A stretch of 43,317 bases of DNA from Desulfobulbaceae bacterium (GTDB lineage: Bacteria; Bacteroidota; Ignavibacteria; Kapaibacteriales; UBA2268): contig JAGXRP010000063.1 in NCBI GenBank assembly GCA_018335795.1, forward strand, positions 1 through 43,317, read 5' to 3'. The position numbers and the translations under genes are program-made. Position 1 is the stretch's first letter. Each line of letters starts with the position of its first letter. The notes below the pieces were generated by a model, which searched no databases, was not told the DNA's origin, and worked only from the letters and a program-made list of their open reading frames with translations. Of this stretch, positions 1-7,487 are shown piece after piece.

Positions 1-456
1 TTGTTCAGTTGTAAAGAAATTAGATATTGAATTTCCAAGATCATCCATGTTACGGGAGAATTTAACCTTGAAGTCTTCCCAATTTTCTTTGCCTTTTTCA
101 TTATATGTTTTCAAATTCTCCTTCAACAAGTGGTTTTTTTGTTCCAAATCAACAATCATCTTTTCATAGTTGCTTTTTGTAGTCTTATTTGTTTTTGCAA
201 TTTGTAATTTTAGTTCAGCGATATCTTTCTCATGTTGGAGAATCCTCAATTCAGATTGCTGCTTAAAGCTCTTGTAATCATCAATTGAATCCTTAATAGC
301 CTGAGATAGTTCAGTTTTTGCTTGGATTACATCATCTTTTGATGTTTGAAGTTCCATACGTGCGTCATCAACCTTTTCACCTTCTGATTGACAACCTACC
401 AGAATAGTAAATATAACAAAAGCACTTGCGAGCAAGAAAATCTTAAAATTATTCAT
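1..456 (-). CDS. Coiled-coil lipoprotein, C-terminus cut by window edge
   Basis: The reading frame opens at an ATG (456-454) and stays open for 152 codons to the left edge, so the stop is missing. Residues 1-22 form a lipoprotein signal: a short basic start, a hydrophobic core and a lipobox ILVGC with Cys22. This predicts export and lipid anchoring. The rest is rich in Lys, Glu and Gln with heptad-like spacing of Leu and Ile, suggesting a long helical or coiled-coil periplasmic segment. A possible ribosome site AGGA lies 8-9 bases upstream. I recognise no enzyme domain and assign no function. The neighbouring gene-poor stretch gives no operon context. Confidence 0.75.
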   Translation of the reverse strand, partial: MNNFKIFLLASAFVIFTILVGCQSEGEKVDDARMELQTSKDDVIQAKTELSQAIKDSIDDYKSFKQQSELRILQHEKDIAELKLQIAKTNKTTKSNYEKMIVDLEQKNHLLKENLKTYNEKGKENWEDFKVKFSRNMDDLGNSISNFFTTEQ

Positions 457-1084
457 ATCGAAATTCCTATTAATTGATAGAAAAAAAATCAATCCAAAAA
501 GTTTATATGCGATTACAGAACATACCACAAATTATATAAGTAATAGACAAAACATTTACCTAATCGGGGCAGTCACTCAGTTTGTAGTTTGATGTGTTAT
601 AAAGTAGTCAGTAAGTCAATATAGCACGATGCTATTCGATTTTGGAATTGTAAGAAGTTCTCTATTTCAAATTTCAATTCAAATACACAAACAGAGACTA
701 TAATTTTTTGCAACTTTATTTAGCAAAGATTTGGGACATAATCTAATTTGCATCTGAAACTTATTTACATTACAAAGGTAACTCCAAACCTACAAGACAA
801 AGTTACATAGAAAAATCTAAAATGTATATAATTCACATATTAAAAAAATCAGAAGATTTGATTAGATGGAAACTATACTATGGAGATAATATAGGACAAT
901 GTTCAGCAAGTTTCTTCAGTTTGCATAAATTGAAGACTGTTTGCAGTTCATCATTTGAAGCAAAAATTATATTTTATACAGATGAGGAAATAAAATTTAG
1001 ACGAATTACATTTCATCTAATATAGACTTTATTGTATTAGTAATAGGTTTAATTTTTAAATAAAATAGTTGAATATGAAATAAC
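457..1084. other. Gene-poor AT-rich stretch
   Basis: About 630 bases with no convincing gene. A 67-codon frame at 822-1025 (+) has no ribosome site and no recognisable protein character. A small inverted repeat, ATAGCA/TGCTAT with a 3-base loop, lies at 621-635 but has no T-run. The stretch presumably holds the promoter of the lipoprotein gene on the minus strand, though I see no clear TAnnTTTG element. Confidence 0.5.
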
Positions 1085-1112
1085 AAAAAAAACCGTTTAG
1101 AATCTAAACGGT
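1085..1112 (-). terminator. Intrinsic terminator after tRNA-Leu
   Basis: Read on the minus strand, a 9-bp perfect stem (ACCGTTTAG/CTAAACGGT, 1112-1092) with a 3-base loop is followed directly by a run of eight T. It lies 20 bases past the tRNA 3' end, as expected for a single-gene tRNA transcript. Confidence 0.85.
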
Positions 1113-1132
1113 CGGTGATTTGTTTCATCTTG

Positions 1133-1216
1133 TACCCGGAACAGGAGTCGAACCTGCACGAGAGTTCTCTCACTACACCCTGAATGTAGCGCGTCTGCCA
1201 ATTCCGCCATCCGGGC
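1133..1216 (-). tRNA. tRNA-Leu (anticodon CAG)
   Basis: This is an 84-nt class II tRNA. The acceptor stem is GCCCGGA/TCCGGGT with discriminator A. The anticodon stem CTACA/TGTAG encloses the loop TTCAGGG, whose anticodon CAG (plus-strand 1180-1182) reads CUG. A long variable arm (GAGAGAACTCTC) and a T arm with TTCGACT follow. The 3' CCA is not encoded. The D-arm sequence GGCGGAATTGGCAGAC is typical of leucine tRNAs. Confidence 0.97.
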
Positions 1217-1281
1217 AATGACTGATTTCAAAAGTAAGCATTTTTTCCGCTTCTGCAAAGAAATTTCGTATTGTTCGTCTT

Positions 1282-1322
1282 AGCATTAATGCTTATTGGA
1301 ATAAGCATTTTTTGTACTTTTG
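1282..1322 (+). promoter_or_regulatory. alaS promoter with overlapping palindromes
   Basis: A Bacteroidota-type -7 element TACTTTTG lies at 1315-1322, 34 bases before the alaS ATG. A possible -33 element ATTG is at 1295-1298. The region also holds a perfect 12-bp palindrome, AGCATTAATGCT (1282-1293). It overlaps a perfect 10-bp inverted repeat, AATGCTTATT/AATAAGCATT (1288-1309), with a 2-base spacer, followed by a run of six T. The dyads cover the -33 region, so they could be an operator. The T-run would also let the second repeat act as a short terminator. Confidence 0.6.
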
Positions 1323-1356
1323 TATTTTATACTGAAATTGAAATTGAAGGAAATTT

Positions 1357-3894
1357 ATGACATCGCAAGAAATTAGAAAGTCTTTTTTAGATTTTTTTAA
1401 AGATAAAGAACATCGTATTGTACAGGGTTCGGCTGTGATTCCCTTTGGAGACCCAACGCTATTGTTTACTAATGCCGGTATGAACCAATTTAAGGATGTA
1501 TTCTTGGGGACAGGAAGCCGAGAATATACTCGTGCAGCCGATACTCAGAAATGTATTAGGGTAAGTGGCAAGCATAATGACCTAGAGGAAGTTGGTGTTG
1601 ATACTTATCATCATACATTTTTTGAAATGCTTGGTAACTGGAGTTTTGGTGATTATTACAAGGTAGAAGCTATTCATTGGGCTTGGGAATTATTGACCGA
1701 AGTATGGAAATTACCTGTCGAAAGATTGCATGCGACTGTATTTCGTACTGATGATGAAGCATTTGAAATTTGGAAAAACTATTTGCCTGAATCAAGAATT
1801 CACCGTTTCGATGAGAAAGACAATTTCTGGGAAATGGGGGAGACCGGTCCCTGCGGTCCATGTAGCGAAATTCATTACGACAGAACGCCTGACTTGAGTG
1901 GTGCAAGCTTTGTAAATGCCGGAGTTCCGGAGGTTATAGAAATTTGGAATCTTGTCTTTATTCAATATAACAGGAAGTCAACGGGCGAATTAGAACCATT
2001 GACGGCAAAGCATGTAGATACCGGAATGGGTTTTGAGAGAATTTGTTCGGTTATTCAAGGCAAAGAATCTAACTATGATACAGATGTTTTCAGCCCAATT
2101 ATTAGCGAAATTGCAAAATTATCAGGTAAGATTTACAAACAGGATTTAGATGATAGCGATAGCATTGCGATGAGAGTAATTGCCGACCATTTGCGTACTT
2201 TATCCTTTGCAATTGCCGATGGTGCATTGCCTGGCAACGAAGGCAGAGGCTATGTTTTAAGACGAATTTTGCGTCGCGGTTCGCGATTTGCTCGTAATCT
2301 TGGATTCAAAGAACCAGTCATTTATAAGTTACTTCCTGTTTTGATTGACATTATGGGCGAACAATTCCCCGAATTGAAGCAATACGAAAGTACAATTCAC
2401 CGAGTCATCAAAGCCGAAGAAGAAAGCTTCCTTCAGACTCTTGAGCGTGGTCTCGAAAAATTTGACGAAATTCTCTCTAAGTTGGATGAATATGTGAAAA
2501 TCATTCCCGGGGAAGATGCCTTTTTACTCTATGATTCATTCGGTTTTCCCTTAGATTTGACTCAACTAATTGCAAGAGAGCGCGGCTATTCTGTTGATAA
2601 TGCCGGTTTTGACGAGTCTATGAAGCAACAAAAGGAACGTTCACGTGCTGCTCGCAAAAGCTTTTCGGATGAACTCGTTCTGCCTCAAACCGATGCTATA
2701 TCGCAATTTGTTGGATATGAAATGTTGGAATGTGAATCCGAAGTGAAATTTGTAAATGAAAATTTGATTGTTTTAGGTCAAACTCCTTTTTATACTGAAA
2801 GTGGTGGTCAGATTTCCGATACAGGAGTGCTGTTGATTGGCGGAACTGAATATCAAGTCAATGATATGAAGAAATCCGGTTCGGCAATATTTCATATTTG
2901 CGACAGAAATATTGAAGCAAAAGTCGGCGACAAAGTTCTTGCACGTGTTGACTCGAGACGAAGAATTGATATTATGCGTAACCACTCTGCAACTCACTTA
3001 ATGCACGAAGCCCTTAGAGTCGTTCTCGGAGAGCACGTTCAACAAGCAGGTTCTCTGGTAGCTCCCGGATATTTAAGATTCGATTTTAATCATTTTGAAA
3101 AAGTCAATGCGGAACAAATTCATCAAATCGAACGTATAGTAAATGATAAGATTTTAGAAATCGTTGATATAAATATTGAAGAAGTTGACATGGAAATTGC
3201 TTCTCAAAATAGTAAAATCAAAATGTTCTTCGGTGACAAATACGGGGATCGTGTCCGTGTGGTGACGATGGATAGCAAATATTCTATGGAGCTGTGCGGT
3301 GGGACTCATGTCCGAAATACATCGGAAATTGGGATATTCAAAATAATTTCCGAGTCCTCAATCGCTGCAGGTGTTCGCCGTATCGAAGCTATCACCGGAC
3401 GTGAAGTTGAAAATTATATAAACTCACTAAGCAATAAATTGGAAGAAAGTAAGCAAAAGCAAGATGAATTACTCGACAGAATCAAAGAACTTGACAAAGA
3501 AATTAATAAAATTAAATTAAATGAAACTGTGAATCAAATTATTAATGAGAGCAAAGCTATCAATATAAAAGGCATTAATTTATTTATATATAAATTGAAT
3601 AATGATAATAACAGTGATTTGAGAAATATTGCAGAAAAATTAAGAGAAACTTATAATAAAAATTCAATTGCTTTTATTTCTGCAATAAATGACGGAAAAG
3701 TGCAACTCGCTTGCACTGTGAGCGATGATTTAGTTGCTAATTATAATGCCGGAAAACTCATCGGTCAGGCTGCCAAAACTGTAGATGGTGGAGGTGGTGG
3801 AAAGCCACATTTAGCAACTGCAGGCGGAAAAGACTTAAGTAAACTTGATGAACTAATGCAATTATTTCCTAAAATAGTTGAAGGTAGTAATTAG
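1357..3894 (+). CDS. alaS: Alanine--tRNA ligase
   Basis: Alanyl-tRNA synthetase charges tRNA-Ala with alanine in the cytoplasm and proofreads Ser/Gly mischarging. The N-terminal class II catalytic domain starts with the family hallmark MTSQEIRKSFLDFF. The editing domain carries the zinc/active-site residues H543-x3-H547 (HSATH) and C647/H651 (CGGTH). A coiled-coil linker around 690-740 leads to a glycine-rich C-terminal DHHA1 segment (GGGGGGKPHLATAGG). At 845 residues it is slightly shorter than typical bacterial AlaRS (about 870-880), with the shortening in the C-terminal part. The start is supported by GAAGG about 8 bases upstream and by the conserved N-terminus. A permease gene follows almost directly and may be cotranscribed. 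Upstream palindromes suggest regulation. Confidence 0.98.
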   Translation: MTSQEIRKSFLDFFKDKEHRIVQGSAVIPFGDPTLLFTNAGMNQFKDVFLGTGSREYTRAADTQKCIRVSGKHNDLEEVGVDTYHHTFFEMLGNWSFGDYYKVEAIHWAWELLTEVWKLPVERLHATVFRTDDEAFEIWKNYLPESRIHRFDEKDNFWEMGETGPCGPCSEIHYDRTPDLSGASFVNAGVPEVIEIWNLVFIQYNRKSTGELEPLTAKHVDTGMGFERICSVIQGKESNYDTDVFSPIISEIAKLSGKIYKQDLDDSDSIAMRVIADHLRTLSFAIADGALPGNEGRGYVLRRILRRGSRFARNLGFKEPVIYKLLPVLIDIMGEQFPELKQYESTIHRVIKAEEESFLQTLERGLEKFDEILSKLDEYVKIIPGEDAFLLYDSFGFPLDLTQLIARERGYSVDNAGFDESMKQQKERSRAARKSFSDELVLPQTDAISQFVGYEMLECESEVKFVNENLIVLGQTPFYTESGGQISDTGVLLIGGTEYQVNDMKKSGSAIFHICDRNIEAKVGDKVLARVDSRRRIDIMRNHSATHLMHEALRVVLGEHVQQAGSLVAPGYLRFDFNHFEKVNAEQIHQIERIVNDKILEIVDINIEEVDMEIASQNSKIKMFFGDKYGDRVRVVTMDSKYSMELCGGTHVRNTSEIGIFKIISESSIAAGVRRIEAITGREVENYINSLSNKLEESKQKQDELLDRIKELDKEINKIKLNETVNQIINESKAINIKGINLFIYKLNNDNNSDLRNIAEKLRETYNKNSIAFISAINDGKVQLACTVSDDLVANYNAGKLIGQAAKTVDGGGGGKPHLATAGGKDLSKLDELMQLFPKIVEGSN

Positions 3895-3898
3895 TAAA

Positions 3899-4939
3899 AT
3901 GCAAGACAATACAATTAAAAATATTCTGATTTTATTCTTAGCTATAGTGATTTTCTATATACTTAATGAATTAGCGTCTATTATATTACCACTTGTATTG
4001 GCTTTGCTGGGGGCTATCGTGATGCAGCCCTTTATTGATTTTTTATTGAAAAGAAAAATCCCCAAACTTTTTATATTACCGACTGTTTCGATTATTTCTT
4101 TAGCTGTTTTATTCGGAATATTTTTAATCGTGTCTGATACTGTGTCAAGTATTGTCGAGCAACAAGAATATCTTTTAAGTCGCCTTTTGAGCAAACTTGA
4201 CGGTTTGCTGACATGGACCAATCATGTGTTTCATTTGAAACTTGATACAACTCTTTTGGTATCAGAAATTTATAAGCGAGCCGGTGATGGTTGGCTTTCA
4301 GGGTTTATGGGTGATTTGGCATCAGGTTTAGGTTCATTTTTAGGTTCATTCTTATTTTTCGCTTTGTATTATATCATGTTATTAGCCGGAATGTCAGGTT
4401 ATAAAGACTATATGAGCTATGTAGGAGCAGATAAATCCGAACAATTTTTAGCAGAATATGCTAAAATTCAACACTCAATCTTTTCTTATGTCGCAATCAA
4501 AACTTTGATAAGCATTGTAACAGGTCTCTTAGTATATGGAATTTGTCTTTCATTTGGAATAAAATTTGCGTTTTTCTGGGGATTTTCAGCGTTTTTATTG
4601 AATTTCATACCGAATATAGGTTCTATTTTGGGCACGATTTTCCCGATTTTAATGGCTATAATTCAATATGATAGTTTTCAAACTATCTTTTTAATATCAA
4701 TATTATTAGTATCGGTTCAATTTTTGATGGGAAATTTAATTGAACCCATTGTTATGGGTAATCGCTTAAGACTTAATACACTTACTGTGCTTTTTGGTTT
4801 AGTATTTTGGGGCTACATTTGGGGTATTCCCGGGATGTTGCTATCAGTACCTTTGATGGTAATACTAAAAATCATTCTTGAACGATTTCCTGCATTTAGT
4901 TTTATTGCCAGAATTATGGGTTACCCCGAAAAAACATGA
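3899..4939 (+). CDS. AI-2E family transporter (PerM-like permease)
   Basis: A polytopic inner-membrane protein of the AI-2E/PerM family (TqsA, PerM and relatives). Substrates vary or are unknown. About eight hydrophobic helices are visible. The family-typical C-terminal half includes FLNFIPNIGSILGTIFPI, GNLIEPIVMG and GIPGMLLSVPLMVILK. I chose the ATG at 3899, four bases after the alaS stop, giving 346 residues. The frame also extends to a TTG at 3878 inside alaS, but GAAGG at 3880-3884 lies upstream of the ATG and suits that start better, though spacing is long. It is probably cotranscribed with alaS. Its stop codon directly abuts the stop of the convergent gene, leaving no intergenic base. 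Which small molecule or ion it moves cannot be told. Confidence 0.9.
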   Translation: MQDNTIKNILILFLAIVIFYILNELASIILPLVLALLGAIVMQPFIDFLLKRKIPKLFILPTVSIISLAVLFGIFLIVSDTVSSIVEQQEYLLSRLLSKLDGLLTWTNHVFHLKLDTTLLVSEIYKRAGDGWLSGFMGDLASGLGSFLGSFLFFALYYIMLLAGMSGYKDYMSYVGADKSEQFLAEYAKIQHSIFSYVAIKTLISIVTGLLVYGICLSFGIKFAFFWGFSAFLLNFIPNIGSILGTIFPILMAIIQYDSFQTIFLISILLVSVQFLMGNLIEPIVMGNRLRLNTLTVLFGLVFWGYIWGIPGMLLSVPLMVILKIILERFPAFSFIARIMGYPEKT

Positions 4940-5428
4940 TTACTCGATTTTCAACCAATTTCTATCGTCTTCGAATGTGACTGAATGGTTTTCAAAGTTT
5001 TCGTTTACAAAATTGTATATGTCTTTGTAAACTGCTATTAATTTAATCCTTTCAAAGTAAGCGCTGGAAATATTGACTAATTGCTCGTCCTCAGTCATTA
5101 TGATTAAGCTCTCGCTTTGTTTACCATCTTCCTGGTAACTCTTTACTAAGGCTAAATTCTCCCAAGTTGTTGAGAATGTTTTATTCGATTGTGTATATTG
5201 CAATTTATCAGCATAAATGCTGATTGTGCGTGATTTTTTTCCGAAATAATAGAAAAATAATGCTATCAAAAGCCCGATGATTCCACCAGTCAATGCTTCT
5301 GTGATTTTCTCTTGGTCTCCTGATGTGACGCCGCTTAGTATGTAGATGACTGAAATACCGGTCATCAACCAAGAAAGATATTTGAACGATGTTAAATTTA
5401 CTTTATATTCCGAGATTAGATTGCTCAT
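4940..5428 (-). CDS. Two-helix membrane protein with PH-like C-terminal domain, unknown function
   Basis: This 162-residue protein has two hydrophobic segments near residues 18-36 and 45-62, followed by a soluble domain of about 95 residues. That domain shows alternating beta-rich blocks (RTISIYADKLQY, TFSTTWENLALVK, SLIIMTEDEQLVNI) and a final helix. The pattern resembles YcxB/PH-like domains of bacterial membrane proteins. This is a resemblance by eye, not a proven family. The start overlaps the kynureninase stop by 4 bases (ATGA), so it is translationally coupled as the last gene of the tryptophan-degradation operon. Nothing links it chemically to that pathway. A membrane regulator or stress-response role is possible, but I assign none. 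Confidence 0.75.
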   Translation of the reverse strand: MSNLISEYKVNLTSFKYLSWLMTGISVIYILSGVTSGDQEKITEALTGGIIGLLIALFFYYFGKKSRTISIYADKLQYTQSNKTFSTTWENLALVKSYQEDGKQSESLIIMTEDEQLVNISSAYFERIKLIAVYKDIYNFVNENFENHSVTFEDDRNWLKIE

Positions 5429-6627
5429 TTTTTGCCCATATTAGTTACGATTTCTTTCAATGCGACGATTGAATCTGCTAATTGACGGCTGCTCAAGTAT
5501 GGAGCAGGTCCGAATCTCAAATTTTCGCCTCTGAAATCTACGTAAATGTTTCTTTGTCTGAGTTCACTTGTGATTCGTGCCGCCCTCTTTGTATAAAATA
5601 CTATGAATCCACCGAATTTTTCAAGTGGAATGTCACGTTTGCGGTCAATTATGTCGCTCGGCATTTCGGCTTTATCAAATTCAGATGCTAAATGTTTTAT
5701 TTGGTGCAATGAAATTTCTCTCAGTTTAACAGGTGAATACTGCATATCGCGGAAAAAGTCCAAAACACTCGATGCCCGATAATGACTTATAGGGTCATAT
5801 GTTGAACCTGCAAATTGCCAATGATTTGGACCGTAATTCACCTGCCCGGGGACTTTTGGAGTTGTGATCAATCCAAATTCGCTGAACCACCCTGTCAGTG
5901 CAGGTCTGAACTCAGCACCATCCGGAATGAGCATGAAGCAATTCCCTTCGCCCAATTGGCAGTATTTGTATCCACCGCCCATCACAAAACTATTTGGTAA
6001 TTTCTCTTCAATAATTGAAAAGGGAATTGCATTCAATGTGTGATAAGTATCAATCATCAATCGTGCACCAAACTTTTCGCAAGTACTATCTAATATGCTC
6101 AAGTTCTCAATAATCTTAGAATTATTATAAAATACTTTGGATATCACAACAGCAGCTGTTTTATCGTCAACTAATTTAGCCATGCGTTCTGATAATGTGT
6201 CGTATGGTTCGGAGGCAACGTTGACCACTTCGAGATATTCTGAGTCTAAACGGTCTAATTGGCGTCGTACAGTATAAAACTCTGAATCGCTTGTGATAAT
6301 TTTTCTACGATTTCTGAGGTCAAGTGCTGATAGAAATTTTATAAAAAGTTCATGAGTATTGGCAGCAAGAGCGATATTGTGAGCTTTGCCATCTAATAGT
6401 TCAGCATATCCTTGCCTTACACGGTCCGATTTATGAAAAGCCTTTTCCCATTTATCATCAACCAACAAAGAGGCATCTCTCCATGCTTCGCGAATGCCCT
6501 CATAAGCTGCATCAGGCCATGCTTGGTGTGAATGTCCCGTTAGTAAAATCCTTTCAGTAACTTTGAAATTACTGTAAAATCTACTCAAAGGGTTGACATC
6601 TTTAGTCAGTATATTAACATCAATCAT
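5425..6627 (-). CDS. kynU: Kynureninase-like PLP enzyme
   Basis: A class V aminotransferase-fold, PLP-dependent enzyme of 400 residues. Kynureninase hydrolyses L-kynurenine to anthranilate and L-alanine. Visible features are the N-terminal LLTGHSHQAWPDA block, the PLP-pyridine-contacting Asp193 in MIDTYH, and the likely Schiff-base Lys221 in GGGYKYCQLGEGN, followed by a GWFSEF substrate-site block. The motifs diverge from the textbook kynureninase (SYKYLN), so the assignment leans on context: it overlaps the tryptophan 2,3-dioxygenase stop by 8 bases in the same operon. A different class V enzyme acting on a kynurenine-like substrate is the main alternative. No kynurenine formamidase or kynurenine monooxygenase gene is in the window. 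Confidence 0.8.
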   Translation of the reverse strand: MIDVNILTKDVNPLSRFYSNFKVTERILLTGHSHQAWPDAAYEGIREAWRDASLLVDDKWEKAFHKSDRVRQGYAELLDGKAHNIALAANTHELFIKFLSALDLRNRRKIITSDSEFYTVRRQLDRLDSEYLEVVNVASEPYDTLSERMAKLVDDKTAAVVISKVFYNNSKIIENLSILDSTCEKFGARLMIDTYHTLNAIPFSIIEEKLPNSFVMGGGYKYCQLGEGNCFMLIPDGAEFRPALTGWFSEFGLITTPKVPGQVNYGPNHWQFAGSTYDPISHYRASSVLDFFRDMQYSPVKLREISLHQIKHLASEFDKAEMPSDIIDRKRDIPLEKFGGFIVFYTKRAARITSELRQRNIYVDFRGENLRFGPAPYLSSRQLADSIVALKEIVTNMGKK

Positions 6628-7411
6628 TATTAAACTCCGATCTTATTGCCCATAAATCCGGGAAACATGGGTTGAATAAGGTAGATTGTAAATATTTAGC
6701 TCCCGGACTGCCACCTGTTCCCATTTTTGCTCCAATTGTTCGTTCTACCATCTTGACGTGACGATAACGCCATTCTTGCAACCCCTCGTCAAGATCTAAC
6801 ATCAATTCACAGAACTGTGCAATAATTGGTGAATTTCTATATATATCAATGAGTACAGCTTGAACTTCTTCTGATGATTCAATTTTTTTCGTGAAATTAC
6901 GCTCAAGTATGTTTTGTGGAATTTTATATGAATTTGATTGTAAATATCTAAGGAAATAGTCCCAAAGTGTAGGACTTTTGAATCTGTTTTCTAATCTCAA
7001 TCTTTCGGGCGAATCTTGTTCGAAACGTGCCAAAACACCAGTTTGTTTCAGACCAAGTGCGAATTCGAGTTCTCTAAACTGAGAAGATTGAAATCCGCTT
7101 GCCGATTCCAAATAATTTCTGAAAGAAAGAAATTCCAATGGAGTCATTGTTTCGAGTATATCAATTTGATGAACGAGAACTTTCAGAATTGTGTTAATTC
7201 GTTTCAAAGTCTTTTGTGCAGCGATAAGCTGGTTTTGTTCTAATTTTACTATTAAATGACCAACTTCATGGAGAATCTGCTTGAACCATAGCTCGTATGC
7301 CTGATGAATAATGATGAAGAGCATTTCGTCATGTTCTTTCGGGTCCGACTTCAAATTTTGCAATCCTGTCAGTTCAGTTATTTGAAGGTATTTATTATAA
7401 GTAAGTTCCAT
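6620..7411 (-). CDS. kynA: Tryptophan 2,3-dioxygenase
   Basis: A haem dioxygenase that opens the indole ring of L-tryptophan to give N-formylkynurenine, the first step of tryptophan catabolism. Family hallmarks are LTYNKYLQITEL at the start, FIIIHQAYELWFKQ with the distal active-site His36, FRNYLESASGFQSSQFRELE in substrate binding, and YRHVKMVERTIGAKMGTGGS with the axial haem histidine. The protein is 263 residues from the ATG at 7411. The frame extends to a TTG at 7438, but that codon lies within the predicted -7 element and upstream of the likely transcription start, so the ATG is preferred. It is the first gene of the operon, followed by the kynureninase gene with an 8-base overlap. Confidence 0.96.
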   Translation of the reverse strand: MELTYNKYLQITELTGLQNLKSDPKEHDEMLFIIIHQAYELWFKQILHEVGHLIVKLEQNQLIAAQKTLKRINTILKVLVHQIDILETMTPLEFLSFRNYLESASGFQSSQFRELEFALGLKQTGVLARFEQDSPERLRLENRFKSPTLWDYFLRYLQSNSYKIPQNILERNFTKKIESSEEVQAVLIDIYRNSPIIAQFCELMLDLDEGLQEWRYRHVKMVERTIGAKMGTGGSPGAKYLQSTLFNPCFPDLWAIRSEFNND

Positions 7412-7435
7412 TTCAAATCTCAAATTGATTAATAC

Positions 7436-7466
7436 CAAATTTATGTAAAAATTCCAGCATTCAAAA
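7436..7466 (-). promoter_or_regulatory. Bacteroidota-type promoter of the tryptophan operon
   Basis: On the minus strand, TTTTG (7466-7462) is followed after 18 bases by TAAATTTG (7443-7436), a match to the -33 TTTG / -7 TAnnTTTG consensus. A start about 7 bases downstream would give a leader of roughly 20 bases before the ATG at 7411. It lies just past the stop of the upstream gene, so the operon can be expressed independently. Confidence 0.7.
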
Positions 7467-7487
7467 TTAAATAAAATTCACTAAACA

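Noticed and set aside
621-635. Inverted repeat ATAGCA/TGCTAT as a terminator
   Set aside because: Only 6 bp of AT-rich stem and no adjoining T-run on either strand.
822-1025. 67-codon plus-strand frame
   Set aside because: No ribosome site, no recognisable protein pattern and strong AT bias. It is probably chance in a non-coding stretch.
3878-3898. TTG start for the AI-2E permease inside alaS
   Set aside because: The GAAGG site overlaps this codon and would sit upstream only of the ATG at 3899. The extra seven residues add nothing family-like.
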